Source: Clostridiaceae bacterium (GTDB lineage Bacteria; Bacillota; Clostridia; Lachnospirales; Lachnospiraceae). Taken from it: DNA of 64,000 nt. The notes under the pieces were generated by a model, which ran no database searches, had not been told where the DNA came from, and saw nothing but the letters and a program-made list of their open reading frames with translations. Below are positions 17,105 through 25,331 of this stretch, in pieces (the stretch's first letter is position 1; every line of letters begins with the position of its first letter). The translations under genes and the position numbers were made by a program. The stretch spans positions 31,039 through 95,038 of the forward strand of contig CAJTGF010000012.1 of assembly GCA_910575585.1 (NCBI GenBank). Reading direction: 5' to 3'.

Positions 17105-17893
17105 TCATTCATCCCCTCTCTTTTTATACATATAATCAATCACTATAACGGAAAGCAAAGCGATAACGGCTAAAATACTGATTGTCTGAAATGTAGTCGG
17201 AATTAAATTTTCCAACATCCCCACACCGTCCATAGTGCCATGCGCGGTTAAATTTCCTGCGCTCCACAGGGTTGTAAGCGGAATTGGCATTAGCCAGCAC
17301 ATCATTTTAGGAAGTGCGCCAAAAGATGATTCGGCTGTCATACTTAAAACACTGTAAAAAACGCACAATAAAACAGAAAATATATAATTTTTGCTAAAGA
17401 AAACAACAAGAACTATTAACGGCAACGTCCCGGCTGTAATAAAAATCCCCATTTCCAGAGCAAAAAATAATCTGTAAGCAATATTGTTTACTTCTGCAAT
17501 CAGCCCGCCGCAAAGGATTGTTATAAGAGCCGATGTCAGACTGAAAATAATTCCAAAAAAGAACAGGACAATAATCTTTGCCAAAATCATCTGTGTGCTT
17601 GTTATGGGAATTGTACGCAGATTTTTAAATGTATCATTATCCCGTTCCATAAAAAAGAGCATGGCTGCAATTACCCCGATCATGCATGGTAAAAGCAATT
17701 CTACTCCATATCCCATAACCGACTGAAAATAATCATTAAAAATCGCTATTTTGCTGTCGTATCGTTCTGCTGTCTGCGGCATTGTCATCAATACTGTCAG
17801 CGGCACGGGAAATAAAAATGCCGAAAGAACAACCAGCCATATAAATTTTTTCCGCTTTAATTTTGCAAATTCGCACATAACCAGTTTAAGCAA
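17105..17893 (-). CDS. ABC transporter permease, lantibiotic/bacitracin immunity type (first)
   Basis: This permease of about 262 residues has six hydrophobic segments. Its N-terminal basic loop (MCEFAKLKRKKFIWLVVLSA) is typical of peptide-exporting ABC-2 permeases. The FMERDNDTFKNLRTIPITST loop, with the charged residues before the second half, is also characteristic. The open frame extends to a GTG at 17902 inside the ATPase gene. I chose the TTG at 17893 because AGGGGG lies eight bases upstream; an ATG at 17878 lacks a good site. It overlaps the ATPase gene, so the two are probably translated together. Confidence 0.85.
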   Translation of the reverse strand: MLKLVMCEFAKLKRKKFIWLVVLSAFLFPVPLTVLMTMPQTAERYDSKIAIFNDYFQSVMGYGVELLLPCMIGVIAAMLFFMERDNDTFKNLRTIPITSTQMILAKIIVLFFFGIIFSLTSALITILCGGLIAEVNNIAYRLFFALEMGIFITAGTLPLIVLVVFFSKNYIFSVLLCVFYSVLSMTAESSFGALPKMMCWLMPIPLTTLWSAGNLTAHGTMDGVGMLENLIPTTFQTISILAVIALLSVIVIDYMYKKRGDE

Positions 17894-18809
17894 TCCCTTC
17901 ACCCCCTGTTACACGTTTGAAATAATCTTCAAGGCTTTCTTCACAAGTATGGGCTTCCGATACTTCTAAGCCAATTTCCACAAAGGCGGTAACAATTTTT
18001 CCTATTGGTAAATCAAGATTATGCACCTGTATATTGTGGTCGTCCTGTATGGTAAACCGGTTCTCATGGAATATACGCTCTAAAATTCTTGCCGCCTGTG
18101 CCGTATCAGAAACAATAAACCGGATATGCTTGCTGCTCTTTGCTTCCAGTTCTGCAAGACCTTCTTCTTCCAGCAATGTACCGTGGTCGATAATGCCTAT
18201 ATCGTCTGCCAAAAGTGCAATTTCGGAAAGGATATGGCTGGAAATCAATATTGTTTTTCCACGCTCATTGCAGAGATCACGGATAAAGGAACGGACTTCT
18301 GCAATTCCGATCGGGTCAAGACCGTTGATCGGTTCATCCAAAATCAAAAGCTCCGGGTCGTGCATAATGGCAAGTGCAATCGCCAGCCGCTGCTTCATAC
18401 CAAGTGAATATTGGGAAAACAGCTTTTTATCTTTGTAAGGCAGACCAACTAAATCAAGTGCATTTTTAATTGCGTTGCGGTTCGGCACTCCCCGCAGGGT
18501 AGCAAAAATGCGCAGATTTTCGGTAGCTGTGAGATTAGGATAGAAGCCGGGGGATTCAATCAGACTGCCAATACGGGGCAACAGCTTTTTTTCATTTGCC
18601 TGTAAGGGCTTCCCCCAAATCGTCACTTCCCCGGAAGTTGGCTGTGTAAGTCCAAGCAGCATCTTCATGGTTGTTGTCTTTCCGGCTCCATTTCTGCCAA
18701 GCAGACCATAGATACGCCCTTTTTGAACATGAATGTTCAGATTGGCAACACTTTTTTGTGTTCCGTATTGCTTTGTAAGATTTTTCGTTTCAATTACATA
18801 TTTGCTCAT
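17886..18809 (-). CDS. ABC transporter ATP-binding protein (bacitracin/lantibiotic type)
   Basis: This 307-residue ATPase powers the two following permeases. Walker A is GLLGRNGAGKTTTMKML (residues ~35-51), the signature is YSLGMKQRLAIA (~137), Walker B is LLILDEPINGLDP (~157), and the switch histidine is in ILISSHILSE. The C-terminal ~90 residues form the extension found in BcrA-like and lantibiotic immunity ATPases. The ATG at 18809 follows GGAGGTTTCGC. A promoter with four 11-bp direct repeats lies just upstream. The divergence in base composition from the core genes points to acquisition with the two-component system as a cassette. Confidence 0.92.
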   Translation of the reverse strand: MSKYVIETKNLTKQYGTQKSVANLNIHVQKGRIYGLLGRNGAGKTTTMKMLLGLTQPTSGEVTIWGKPLQANEKKLLPRIGSLIESPGFYPNLTATENLRIFATLRGVPNRNAIKNALDLVGLPYKDKKLFSQYSLGMKQRLAIALAIMHDPELLILDEPINGLDPIGIAEVRSFIRDLCNERGKTILISSHILSEIALLADDIGIIDHGTLLEEEGLAELEAKSSKHIRFIVSDTAQAARILERIFHENRFTIQDDHNIQVHNLDLPIGKIVTAFVEIGLEVSEAHTCEESLEDYFKRVTGGEGIA

Positions 18810-18835
18810 TGCGAAACCTCCTTTTCATATCTGCC

Positions 18836-18890
18836 ATTCTATCACACCAACCTTGCATTAACCTTGCACTAATCTTGCATTAACCTTGTA
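18836..18890 (-). promoter_or_regulatory. Promoter with four 11-bp direct repeats, probable response-regulator operator
   Basis: Reading the minus strand, CAAGGTTAATG, CAAGATTAGTG, CAAGGTTAATG and CAAGGTTGGTG follow at exact 11-bp spacing (18849-18890). Just downstream is TAGAAT (18836-18841), a plausible -10. OmpR-type regulators of lantibiotic systems, such as SpaR and NisR, bind direct repeats about one helical turn apart that replace the -35. The array lies directly before the ATPase gene and just past the end of the sensor gene, so I infer activation by the neighbouring response regulator. Confidence 0.7.
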
Positions 18891-18949
18891 ATTTGGAGAA
18901 GGAAGATTTTTACAAATAATTACTCCCGCCGTAAGGGGGCGGGAGCTGA

Positions 18950-19873
18950 TTAGTCTATCAAAGGAAAAAACAAGGTAAAAATTGTTCCTTTCCCCGGTGT
19001 GCTGTCTGCCGTTATTGTTCCGTTTAATTTTTCAACAAGCTCATGTACGATAGACAGACCAAGACCGCTGCCTTTTTCAGACCGCCCCTTATCGCATTTA
19101 TACAGCCGATCAAAAATATGCTTTAAATCCTCCTTATCAATCCCTATTCCATTATCAGACAGGAGAATTTTTATATTCCTGTTCTGTTCCGATAAAACTA
19201 TTTCAATTTTATCTGCATGGCTATGGGAGATTACATTTTGTATAAGGTTGTTTAATATCCGCATATATCCGTCCGGGTCAATCTGCACCCGGAAAGGCTG
19301 TTCTGGAATGTCAATCGTGAATTCTACTTGTGTATCTTCAAATATCGGTATCCAGTCAATTAGTATATTGCGTGTCAGCTCTGTTAAATCAATCTCCGCT
19401 ATGTTCATGGAAAATTCATTAGAACCTAACTTAAACCAATCAAAAAGCACGTCTATATATTCTTTCAAGTCATGCGCTTTCCGGCGGGCAGTTTCTATAT
19501 AGTCGTCACGTTCTTTTCCGTCTACAATCCCTTTGTGTGCAGCGTCCAAATACCCAATCAGTGTGGTAAGCGGTGTCCTTACATCATGGGAAAGGCTCGT
19601 CATAAGCTGCCTGTTTGTTTCGTCCGTCTGGTGATAGGCAGAAAGCCTTTTTTCATAAGACAGGATAATATCATTGATTGCATAAGCAAGTGGGGCAATA
19701 AGCTCATGTGTTTCTGCTAAAATACGCCTGTTTCCATTCCCATTTTTTATATCTTCTAAAGCGTCAGATATTTCCGAAATCTGCTTTTTTACACGCCGGA
19801 CGGTCAGCGCAGAACTGCAAACAGAAAAAAGGACAATCACTATTCCAATCACAATGATAGCTTCTGTAAACAA
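18950..19873 (-). CDS. Sensor histidine kinase
   Basis: This 307-residue membrane kinase has one strong N-terminal membrane segment (AIIVIGIVIVLFSVCSSAL) and very little extracellular sequence. That resembles intramembrane-sensing kinases that take their signal from a partner transporter or a membrane-active peptide. The dimerisation/phosphorylation box is SLSHDVRTPLTTLIGYL, with His96. The ATPase domain has the N box NLIQNVISHS, G1 DNGIGID and G2 GSGLGLSIVHE. It follows the response regulator gene after four bases, so the pair is one transcript. Its likely target is the ABC operon downstream. Confidence 0.9.
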   Translation of the reverse strand: MFTEAIIVIGIVIVLFSVCSSALTVRRVKKQISEISDALEDIKNGNGNRRILAETHELIAPLAYAINDIILSYEKRLSAYHQTDETNRQLMTSLSHDVRTPLTTLIGYLDAAHKGIVDGKERDDYIETARRKAHDLKEYIDVLFDWFKLGSNEFSMNIAEIDLTELTRNILIDWIPIFEDTQVEFTIDIPEQPFRVQIDPDGYMRILNNLIQNVISHSHADKIEIVLSEQNRNIKILLSDNGIGIDKEDLKHIFDRLYKCDKGRSEKGSGLGLSIVHELVEKLNGTITADSTPGKGTIFTLFFPLID

Positions 19874-19876
19874 CGG

Positions 19877-20569
19877 TCATACCTCCTTACTGAAACGATA
19901 GCCAATCCCTTTTACCGTCTGTATATATTTAGGGCTGCCGGGATTTTCTTCTATTTTTTTCCGCAAACGGCTAATGATTGCCATAATATTACTATCATCA
20001 TACACATATTCTTCGCCCCATACTTTTTCATATATTTGCTGTTTTGTCAGTATTTTTCCTTGATTTTTAGCAAGGAACAGAAGAAGATCAAATTCTTTCG
20101 GGGGAAGTTCATATTCTCCATTTATTGTGACAATGGAACGGCTATTAAAATCAATCGTCAACCCGTCAAACTCAAATCTCTGTGTCTGTCCGTCTTTTTG
20201 GTTGAAACGGGTATAGCGTCTAATCAATGAAACAATACGGGCAACCAGCTCGTCCATATCAAAAGGTTTTGTTAAATAATCATCGGCTCCTGTCCGCAAA
20301 CCACGCACTTTTGAAGCACTGTCATTTTTTGATGTGAACATTAAAATAGGCAGACTGCTTTCCTGTCTAATCTGTTCTAATGTTTCAAAGCCATCGAAAC
20401 CGGGCATCATTACGTCCAGTATAACAAGCTGGTATTCCTTTTCTTTTAGTTGCAGCAAGCCGGATTTCCCGGAATAGCAGCAGTCAGCTTCTATACTCTC
20501 TTGTAAAATACTTTGTTTAATCAATGCGCAAAGCTCTTTATCATCATCAATAATTAAAACTTTATTCAT
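19877..20569 (-). CDS. OmpR/PhoB-family response regulator
   Basis: This 230-residue regulator has a receiver domain with acidic pocket Asp8/Asp9, phosphoacceptor Asp52 (LVILDVMMPGFDG) and Lys near 102 (DDYLTKPFD). It is followed by a winged-helix DNA-binding domain (ELPPKEFDLLLFLAKNQGKI, ISRLRKKIEENPG, VKGIGYRF). It is cotranscribed with the kinase gene. Its start overlaps the end of the upstream small HTH gene by eight bases. The four 11-bp repeats before the ABC ATPase gene are the best candidate binding site in the region. Confidence 0.93.
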   Translation of the reverse strand: MNKVLIIDDDKELCALIKQSILQESIEADCCYSGKSGLLQLKEKEYQLVILDVMMPGFDGFETLEQIRQESSLPILMFTSKNDSASKVRGLRTGADDYLTKPFDMDELVARIVSLIRRYTRFNQKDGQTQRFEFDGLTIDFNSRSIVTINGEYELPPKEFDLLLFLAKNQGKILTKQQIYEKVWGEEYVYDDSNIMAIISRLRKKIEENPGSPKYIQTVKGIGYRFSKEV

Positions 20570-20753
20570 GTTTTTTCTTCCTTTCTGCTTTCAAGCGGGC
20601 ATCTGTTGGTTTTTCAGCGTTCTTTGGTATCAACCACAAGCGGCTGAATTTTGCCACACCCGGTATGCGGTTTTCCTCACATAACTTTTGCACCCGTCTT
20701 TCTGAAATGCCCCATTTTTTCGCCGCTTCCGGGGCAGAAATAAACTCTAACAT
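20562..20753 (-). CDS. Small helix-turn-helix (excisionase/MerR-like) DNA-binding protein
   Basis: This 63-residue protein starts MLEFISAPEAAKKWGISERR. The AAKKWGISERRVQKLCEENR segment is a winged HTH of the excisionase/MerR-like helix-turn-helix 17 type, followed by the typical WLIPKNAEKPTDAR. Proteins of this kind are common on integrative conjugative elements, where they act as recombination directionality factors or local regulators. It overlaps the response regulator gene and probably leads the regulatory operon. Its presence supports a mobile origin for the exporter cassette. Confidence 0.75.
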   Translation of the reverse strand: MLEFISAPEAAKKWGISERRVQKLCEENRIPGVAKFSRLWLIPKNAEKPTDARLKAERKKKHE

Positions 20754-21010
20754 TTTCGGTTTCCCTCGCTTTCCTAAGTTCTATTGCTATAATTATATAC
20801 GGTCAGCCGAATAAATTCAAGAAATTAAATAATACTTGGCATTTTAATCGTCTTGTACGGTGTTGTAGGTAGTGAGAGAACTATCACGAGGGTTTGGGAT
20901 ATTTCCCAACAAGCAAATCTGTCCGGCAAGCCGCATACGGGCAGATTTACGGAAAAGGGTTCTCTTTTTCTATGCTTGCTCCGATTATCAAGAATTATTG
21001 ACAATCGTAG

Positions 21011-21409
21011 TTATCATGACTTTTTTATTATCACGACTTTTGATGATAAAGCTGATAAACTCAGAGGATTTCTTTAAAAAAGTCGGGATAATATTTTGCA
21101 ATAGCCGCCAACTTGGATTTTTTTAAAGCGACAATATTTCTTCAAAAGTCGGGATAACTTTTTTTAATGATTATATAAAAAACGCAATTTTACTTGAAAA
21201 TGGGTTCTTTCCTTTTACATTCCTTAATAAATCAAGCATTTTGAGTGATTTATAAAAAAGATTATCCCGACTTTTTGCCACTATTGTACCGTTTGAAAAA
21301 ATCAGAATTTAGCAAAAAGTATTCCATATTATCACGACCTTTTTTCAAAGAAACAGCGTAAATACAACATTCTTGATAAGAAGTCATGATACCAAAAAAG
21401 TCGGGATAA
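21011..21409. repeat. Iteron-like array: seven dispersed copies of AAAAGTCGGGATAA
   Basis: Copies of the motif occur in both orientations. As TTATC(A/C)(T/C)GACTTTT they lie at 21011-21025, 21028-21041, 21262-21276 and, degenerate, at 21329-21345. As AAAAGTCGGGATAA they lie at 21078-21092, 21144-21157 and 21394-21409. The DNA between is AT-rich and has no convincing gene. Clustered repeats of one 14-16-bp word are typical of initiator-binding sites at replication or transfer origins. They lie about 500 bp from a replication-initiator-like fragment, which supports that reading. I infer an eroded plasmid or ICE origin. Confidence 0.6.
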
Positions 21410-21889
21410 CTCCGAAACTTATTCTTCTTTGAAAACGTAATTTACGGCGGATTTTCATTACCCGAAACAACAGCCCTACTCGCATGGAAAAGCATTTTCC
21501 GTTTAGAGCAGTAAAAATTCCCCTTGTGTTGACAGAACTGTTGTGCCGGGGATTTCCCGATAAAGGGCTTTTACTCCCTGTGCATAACAACCGTAACTTT
21601 GCTATTATCAGATTATCGGCGCAGGGTAAGCGTTCTCAGTAATTCGGATTGCTGTTCTCTTGGGGTAAACAGTTCCGGGCATGGAGCCGACAATCGCGTC
21701 CAGTCTGTAAATGCTAAACCTTATACTCTGTTTGAGAATATCATTTTGATACTGATCTTTAGAATCTCTCTATAAATTTCCAATGTTTTTGTATGCCTGT
21801 TCCTTTCGTTTCCATTCCGGCGGCTGTATTGTTTTTCCGATATAGGGAGAGGGAAGGATAGAAAGGGAAAGGAATAGGTATTTTATAAA

Positions 21890-21994
21890 TCAGTATTTAT
21901 TTATATCTTTATTTAATTGCATTGGATTTTCCGACGTCGGATTACCCGGTATCGGAAAATCCAATATCGGGTTTCCTAATATCGGACGGTTCAT
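21890..21994 (-). pseudogene. Fragment of an ICE/plasmid replication-initiator-like protein
   Basis: The 34-codon frame reads MNRPILGNPILDFPIP, then GNPTSENPMQLNKDINKY. This Asn-Pro-rich stretch ending in QLNKDIN is characteristic of the linker of RepA_N/DUF6017-type initiators found on clostridial integrative elements. Upstream, at about 22000-22130 in another frame, GRIFIEGKDLYLNPANGVLL looks like further element coding sequence. Everything is broken by stops and frame changes. From 20754 to 22150 I see no intact gene, only this debris and the iteron-like repeats. Confidence 0.45.
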
Positions 21995-22149
21995 GTTGTG
22001 TCTTGCTCGGAAAATCGCCATAGCTTCATTACCCATTTTGCTTTGTATTTGTTACGCAATAGAACGCCATTTGCCGGGTTAAGGTATAAATCCTTGCCCT
22101 CAATAAAAATGCGCCCGGAAAGCCGCATATAACAAGGCTCTTGTTGCTC

Positions 22150-22398
22150 CTAATGCGTAACATAAGGGTATAAAAAAGCAACGTTCCTGTTCTCCTTGTT
22201 TAGAGATAAAGAAACGCCGTGCCTTTGGAGTATTTCTTTATTCAGTTTTTCAATGCTGGGGGCTGGTGTTTGGGCTTGCAGGATTCCGGGCGGCATATCA
22301 AGGCTCTTTCCCTCAAAAGTAGTAAATTGGTAGTAAATTTCGCTTGAAATCCTGCGTGTATACCCGTAAATCAAGGCTTTTTTGAAATAATCAACCAT
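22150..22398 (-). CDS. Hypothetical 82-residue protein in the element remnant
   Basis: The frame runs from MVDYFKKALIYGYTRRISSE to FLYPYVTH, with no membrane segment or recognisable motif. It starts 15 bp downstream of the PIN-like gene's stop, with no ribosome binding site visible, so it could be translated only by coupling or be a leftover of the mobile element. I do not recognise a family. It may be unrelated to the three-gene module upstream. Confidence 0.35.
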   Translation of the reverse strand: MVDYFKKALIYGYTRRISSEIYYQFTTFEGKSLDMPPGILQAQTPAPSIEKLNKEILQRHGVSLSLNKENRNVAFLYPYVTH

Positions 22399-22413
22399 TT
22401 TAACATACTACTT

Positions 22414-23352
22414 CTAAAATATAATATTAATTCCATTCGGTTCCATTATCTTTTGAACCAGTTCCCTACTAGTCATTGATATCTTTTCATCAACTTTCAA
22501 ATCAAATGCTGTCGTCCCCATTACAGCAATATTCCCAGATACCCCTTGAGAAATAAAATTTATCATCTCCGCTTCAGATATCTCTACATGTTCCTGGAAC
22601 ATATGCTGTACCAACTTTGGTGTACTAAACACAATAATCCGGGCACCCCGATTATGCGGATTGGTTCTTCCCATCATGGAACCAATCTTTCCTACAGCAC
22701 CTTTATCATCAGTCAGAACGCAGAGTTTTCCGTCTCCCACTCCAGGCAAATAGGATAAAATATGTACACATATCGATATTAATTCTTCGCCCAGATTATC
22801 GTCATGTTCTTTATTTCCTCTCACTGCAGTAAAGAATCTTTGATATAAGTCAGAGGACTTTAAATTCTTTCCTTTCATTACTTCCGAAGTAAGTTTTCCG
22901 TCGGCATTCAAGGTTTCTTCTATGGTGCTTACCGGCGATTTAGCTGTTCTGACAGCCCACATCAAATATTCATTTATTTTTTCATTCGTCGAAAAGCACT
23001 CCGAAAGGATGTCATATAGATACTCTTCATTAAATATCACAACATTGACTCCGGCACCACTCATTTCTTTAAAGAATTCAATATACTCTTCTGTCAGCTT
23101 ATGCTGATCCGACGCCAATTCCATCAAAATACCTCTTGAAATGAAAATTACGATTCCACGATCCTTAAAATATTTTATCAAGATCCTCTTTTCTTTATCT
23201 GCCAGATTAGAATGTCTTTGAAATGAACAGGCATCATAAAAAAATACTCTTTCAGCAGAGAAAAAGATACTCTTTATTTCCTTAATCTCGATTTTAACGA
23301 ATGCCTCTATCTCACAAAAATTGCCGGGAGTTTCAGTATATATTGTCGCCAT
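22414..23352 (-). CDS. PIN-like domain protein, candidate nuclease effector
   Basis: This 312-residue cytoplasmic protein has a PIN-like pattern in its first 220 residues. A strand ends in Asp40 (VFFYDACSF), and a second strand-helix carries Glu79 (GIVIFISRGILMELASD). There are acidic residues around 184-190 (HDDNLGEELISICVHIL) and a final strand with Asp215/Asp216 (LCVLTDDKGAVG). These spacings match the metal-binding acids of PIN nucleases, which cut RNA in many toxin-antitoxin systems. The remaining ~90 residues are unfamiliar. The gene is last in a three-gene operon after XRE and ImmA/IrrE-type genes, with a three-base gap. I infer an effector held in check by the other two. The fold assignment is by eye and moderate in confidence. 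Confidence 0.62.
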   Translation of the reverse strand: MATIYTETPGNFCEIEAFVKIEIKEIKSIFFSAERVFFYDACSFQRHSNLADKEKRILIKYFKDRGIVIFISRGILMELASDQHKLTEEYIEFFKEMSGAGVNVVIFNEEYLYDILSECFSTNEKINEYLMWAVRTAKSPVSTIEETLNADGKLTSEVMKGKNLKSSDLYQRFFTAVRGNKEHDDNLGEELISICVHILSYLPGVGDGKLCVLTDDKGAVGKIGSMMGRTNPHNRGARIIVFSTPKLVQHMFQEHVEISEAEMINFISQGVSGNIAVMGTTAFDLKVDEKISMTSRELVQKIMEPNGINIIF

Positions 23353-23355
23353 ACC

Positions 23356-24159
23356 TTACTCCCCCTGTATCTTCGCATATAATTTACGCATATTGTGAAG
23401 AACTTTCTTCAGTGTACACTCATTAATATATTCGTCTTCAATATATATTCTTCCTAATCTCTCAACAATAGTCTCTATATGAGAATAGTCATCCCTATTG
23501 GAAGCATCCATGATACTTTCATCCAGCCATAAATCAGCCAATTTTTTTCTGATTTGAACTCTGTCAAAATTAAATAGCTGCTTGGGAAGTGCATTTCCGG
23601 AAATCAGTTCCAATTCAAGACACCGAATCAAAACTGCCATGTATGGTGCCTGATAGTATGACATCAATTGAATGATTATATCAACTTCATTTCCACACGA
23701 TTCATCTTTAAATTTTGAATACATCCTTCTGAAACTAACCTCAGGCATTAACAATATTCCCGCAAACAGGTTTGCCGCATATTCTTCCTCATGTTCATAA
23801 TAATGATCATTTGCAAATTCAACTTTTAAAACAAATTCGCTTTCTCCAAAAAAGACATGGTATATTTCATGTGCTATGGCAAAATTCACATTTACTCTGG
23901 GCAATGATGTATTAACTACTACATACCCCAAGCCATCGCCTCGATAGCACAATGCTCCTATCTCATCATCTGCAAAGGGCATTTCAAAAACAAAATATCC
24001 CTTCTTCCGAAATGATGATCTAACAATCTGTAAAATGTTAAGAAGGCCGCTATCATATTCAATTCCGGAAAATGCGCAGAATCGTTTTACCATGGAATAT
24101 ATTTCTTCATGATTCTTATCACTATATGCAATAACTTTTCGTAAGCGTTCTACATCCAT
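23356..24159 (-). CDS. ImmA/IrrE-family metallo-endopeptidase (COG2856-like)
   Basis: This 267-residue protein has the zinc-protease motif HEIYH at residues 97-101 (NFAIAHEIYHVFFGE) and a downstream HEEEYAANLFAGILLMP that supplies the third ligand. Together they define the ImmA/IrrE family. Members cleave XRE-type repressors, as ImmA does for ImmR of ICEBs1 and IrrE for DdrO, and so release a regulated gene set. The XRE gene is directly upstream with a three-base gap, and a PIN-like gene follows equally closely. The natural prediction is that this protease cleaves or regulates the XRE protein. The C-terminal ~110 residues are helical and could be the sensor part. Confidence 0.85.
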   Translation of the reverse strand: MDVERLRKVIAYSDKNHEEIYSMVKRFCAFSGIEYDSGLLNILQIVRSSFRKKGYFVFEMPFADDEIGALCYRGDGLGYVVVNTSLPRVNVNFAIAHEIYHVFFGESEFVLKVEFANDHYYEHEEEYAANLFAGILLMPEVSFRRMYSKFKDESCGNEVDIIIQLMSYYQAPYMAVLIRCLELELISGNALPKQLFNFDRVQIRKKLADLWLDESIMDASNRDDYSHIETIVERLGRIYIEDEYINECTLKKVLHNMRKLYAKIQGE

Positions 24160-24162
24160 TCC

Positions 24163-24528
24163 TTATCCCCTTGCTACATTCTCAAATCGACTTTTTGCGC
24201 TTATTACTTCATCGATATTTTCCATAAGCTCCATTAACTGCTTTGCGATTTGTTCCTGCTTGCGGGATGGTTCTCCGGCATAAAACGCAATTTTATTTAT
24301 CGCGAAATTTCCCAGTTGTGGGATGCTGACAGATTCCGCTAAAAAGAATTCCACACTTTTTCCCAGTCCGCGGGCAATTTTTTCCATATCTGTGCCACTT
24401 TCTTCTTGGGAACCAGTCAATAAGCGTGACATTTTATTTTTATCTATACCCGTGATCATGCTGAGATAGGTCTGCTTAATCTTCATTTCAGATAAGTACT
24501 TGTTAACATTGCTTATAAACTTTGTCAT
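24163..24528 (-). CDS. XRE-family transcriptional regulator
   Basis: This protein of about 121 residues starts MTKFISNVNKYLSEMKIKQT at 24528 behind AAAGGAGTAGG; the extension to 24558 lacks a site. The helix-turn-helix is KQTYLSMITGIDKNKMSRLL, with TDMEKIARGLGKSVEFFLAE after it, a standard XRE layout. The C-terminal ~50 residues are helical. It leads the XRE/ImmA/PIN operon and is expected to repress the operon's own promoter in the AT-rich DNA upstream. Pairs of XRE and COG2856 proteins have been proposed as toxin-antitoxin-like modules. Confidence 0.85.
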   Translation of the reverse strand: MTKFISNVNKYLSEMKIKQTYLSMITGIDKNKMSRLLTGSQEESGTDMEKIARGLGKSVEFFLAESVSIPQLGNFAINKIAFYAGEPSRKQEQIAKQLMELMENIDEVISAKSRFENVARG

Positions 24529-25067
24529 GACACCTACTCCTTTCCTAATCCTTGTCAAGCGGATATTTGCAATCCGCTCCGCTGCCTGCTCATAACCGAA
24601 TAGCTGCTCTGCAGCTTGATTCGGTTAAATTATGGGATTTTATTTCCCTCAACTACTATTATACGCTTCCCATGACACGATGCAACCATTTTATCTCAAA
24701 TTCTAATATTTTTCAACAACATTTATCTTGTTTCTATTTTGTTCAATTATACTTTTATTAAAATACTCTCAAATTTTAATATATTTAATCAAAAACCACT
24801 ATTAATTGATATCCACCAATCTCATTTCCCATTCCACGACTATACACGCACCATCCGCCGCTATCCTTCCTAGAGCGACAGGCTTATCCCTATGGGGCAG
24901 CCAGTGCCATTAAGATAATAGTTTCTATGACAAAGAAAAAAACGCCTGTCATATACAAAACAAATAGGTGGACTTCTTTCTTGTTTTTAAAATCGGAATT
25001 TTAGGGCGCGATTTTTCGGAAAGTCTTCGGAAAACCCCCTAAAAACTTTTCGGAAAGCCGAATTATG

Positions 25068-25104
25068 TAAACAAAGGCTCCTGGAGAAAAACCCCAGAAG
25101 CCCC
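25068..25104 (-). terminator. Intrinsic terminator after rpmF
   Basis: On the minus strand GGCTTCTGGGG pairs with CTCCAGGAGCC over 11 positions, with two wobbles, across a T-rich loop, and TTTGTTTACA follows. It lies about 40 bp past the rpmF stop and closes the pduL-ackA-DUF177-rpmF block. From here to the XRE gene (24529-25067) I see only AT-rich promoter DNA, three scattered CTTCGGAAA-like words and no gene; this is the likely right edge of the acquired island. Confidence 0.8.
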
Positions 25105-25145
25105 ATGTTTCCTAGCTTTTTTCAATTTTGCCAATTTTTCAAATC

Positions 25146-25328
25146 TTAATCTTCAACGCTGACGATCTCTCTCTTATTATAGCTGCCGCAAGCCTTGCAG
25201 ACTCTGTGCGGCATCATCAAAGCGCCGCACTTGCTGCACTTCACCAGATTCACAGGTCCCATCTTCCAGTTGGCTCTGCGCTTATCTCTTCTTCCTTTTG
25301 AAGATTTATTCTTTGGACAGATAGACAT
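25146..25328 (-). CDS. rpmF: 50S ribosomal protein L32
   Basis: This 60-residue basic protein starts MSICPKNKSSKGRRDKRRAN. Its zinc ribbon of two CxxC pairs (CSKCGALMMPHRVCKACG) is the zinc-binding (C+) form of L32. L32 is a structural protein of the large ribosomal subunit. It follows the DUF177 gene after three bases, the near-universal DUF177-rpmF pairing. The usual next gene, plsX, is absent: a terminator follows and then foreign-looking DNA, so the ancestral fatty-acid operon has been separated from it. Confidence 0.97.
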   Translation of the reverse strand: MSICPKNKSSKGRRDKRRANWKMGPVNLVKCSKCGALMMPHRVCKACGSYNKREIVSVED

Positions 25329-25331
25329 GGT

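Noticed and set aside
20853..21126. Two overlapping plus-strand frames of 74 and 84 codons
   Set aside because: They sit in mobile-element debris leading into the iteron-like repeats, with no ribosome binding site or family resemblance I can name.
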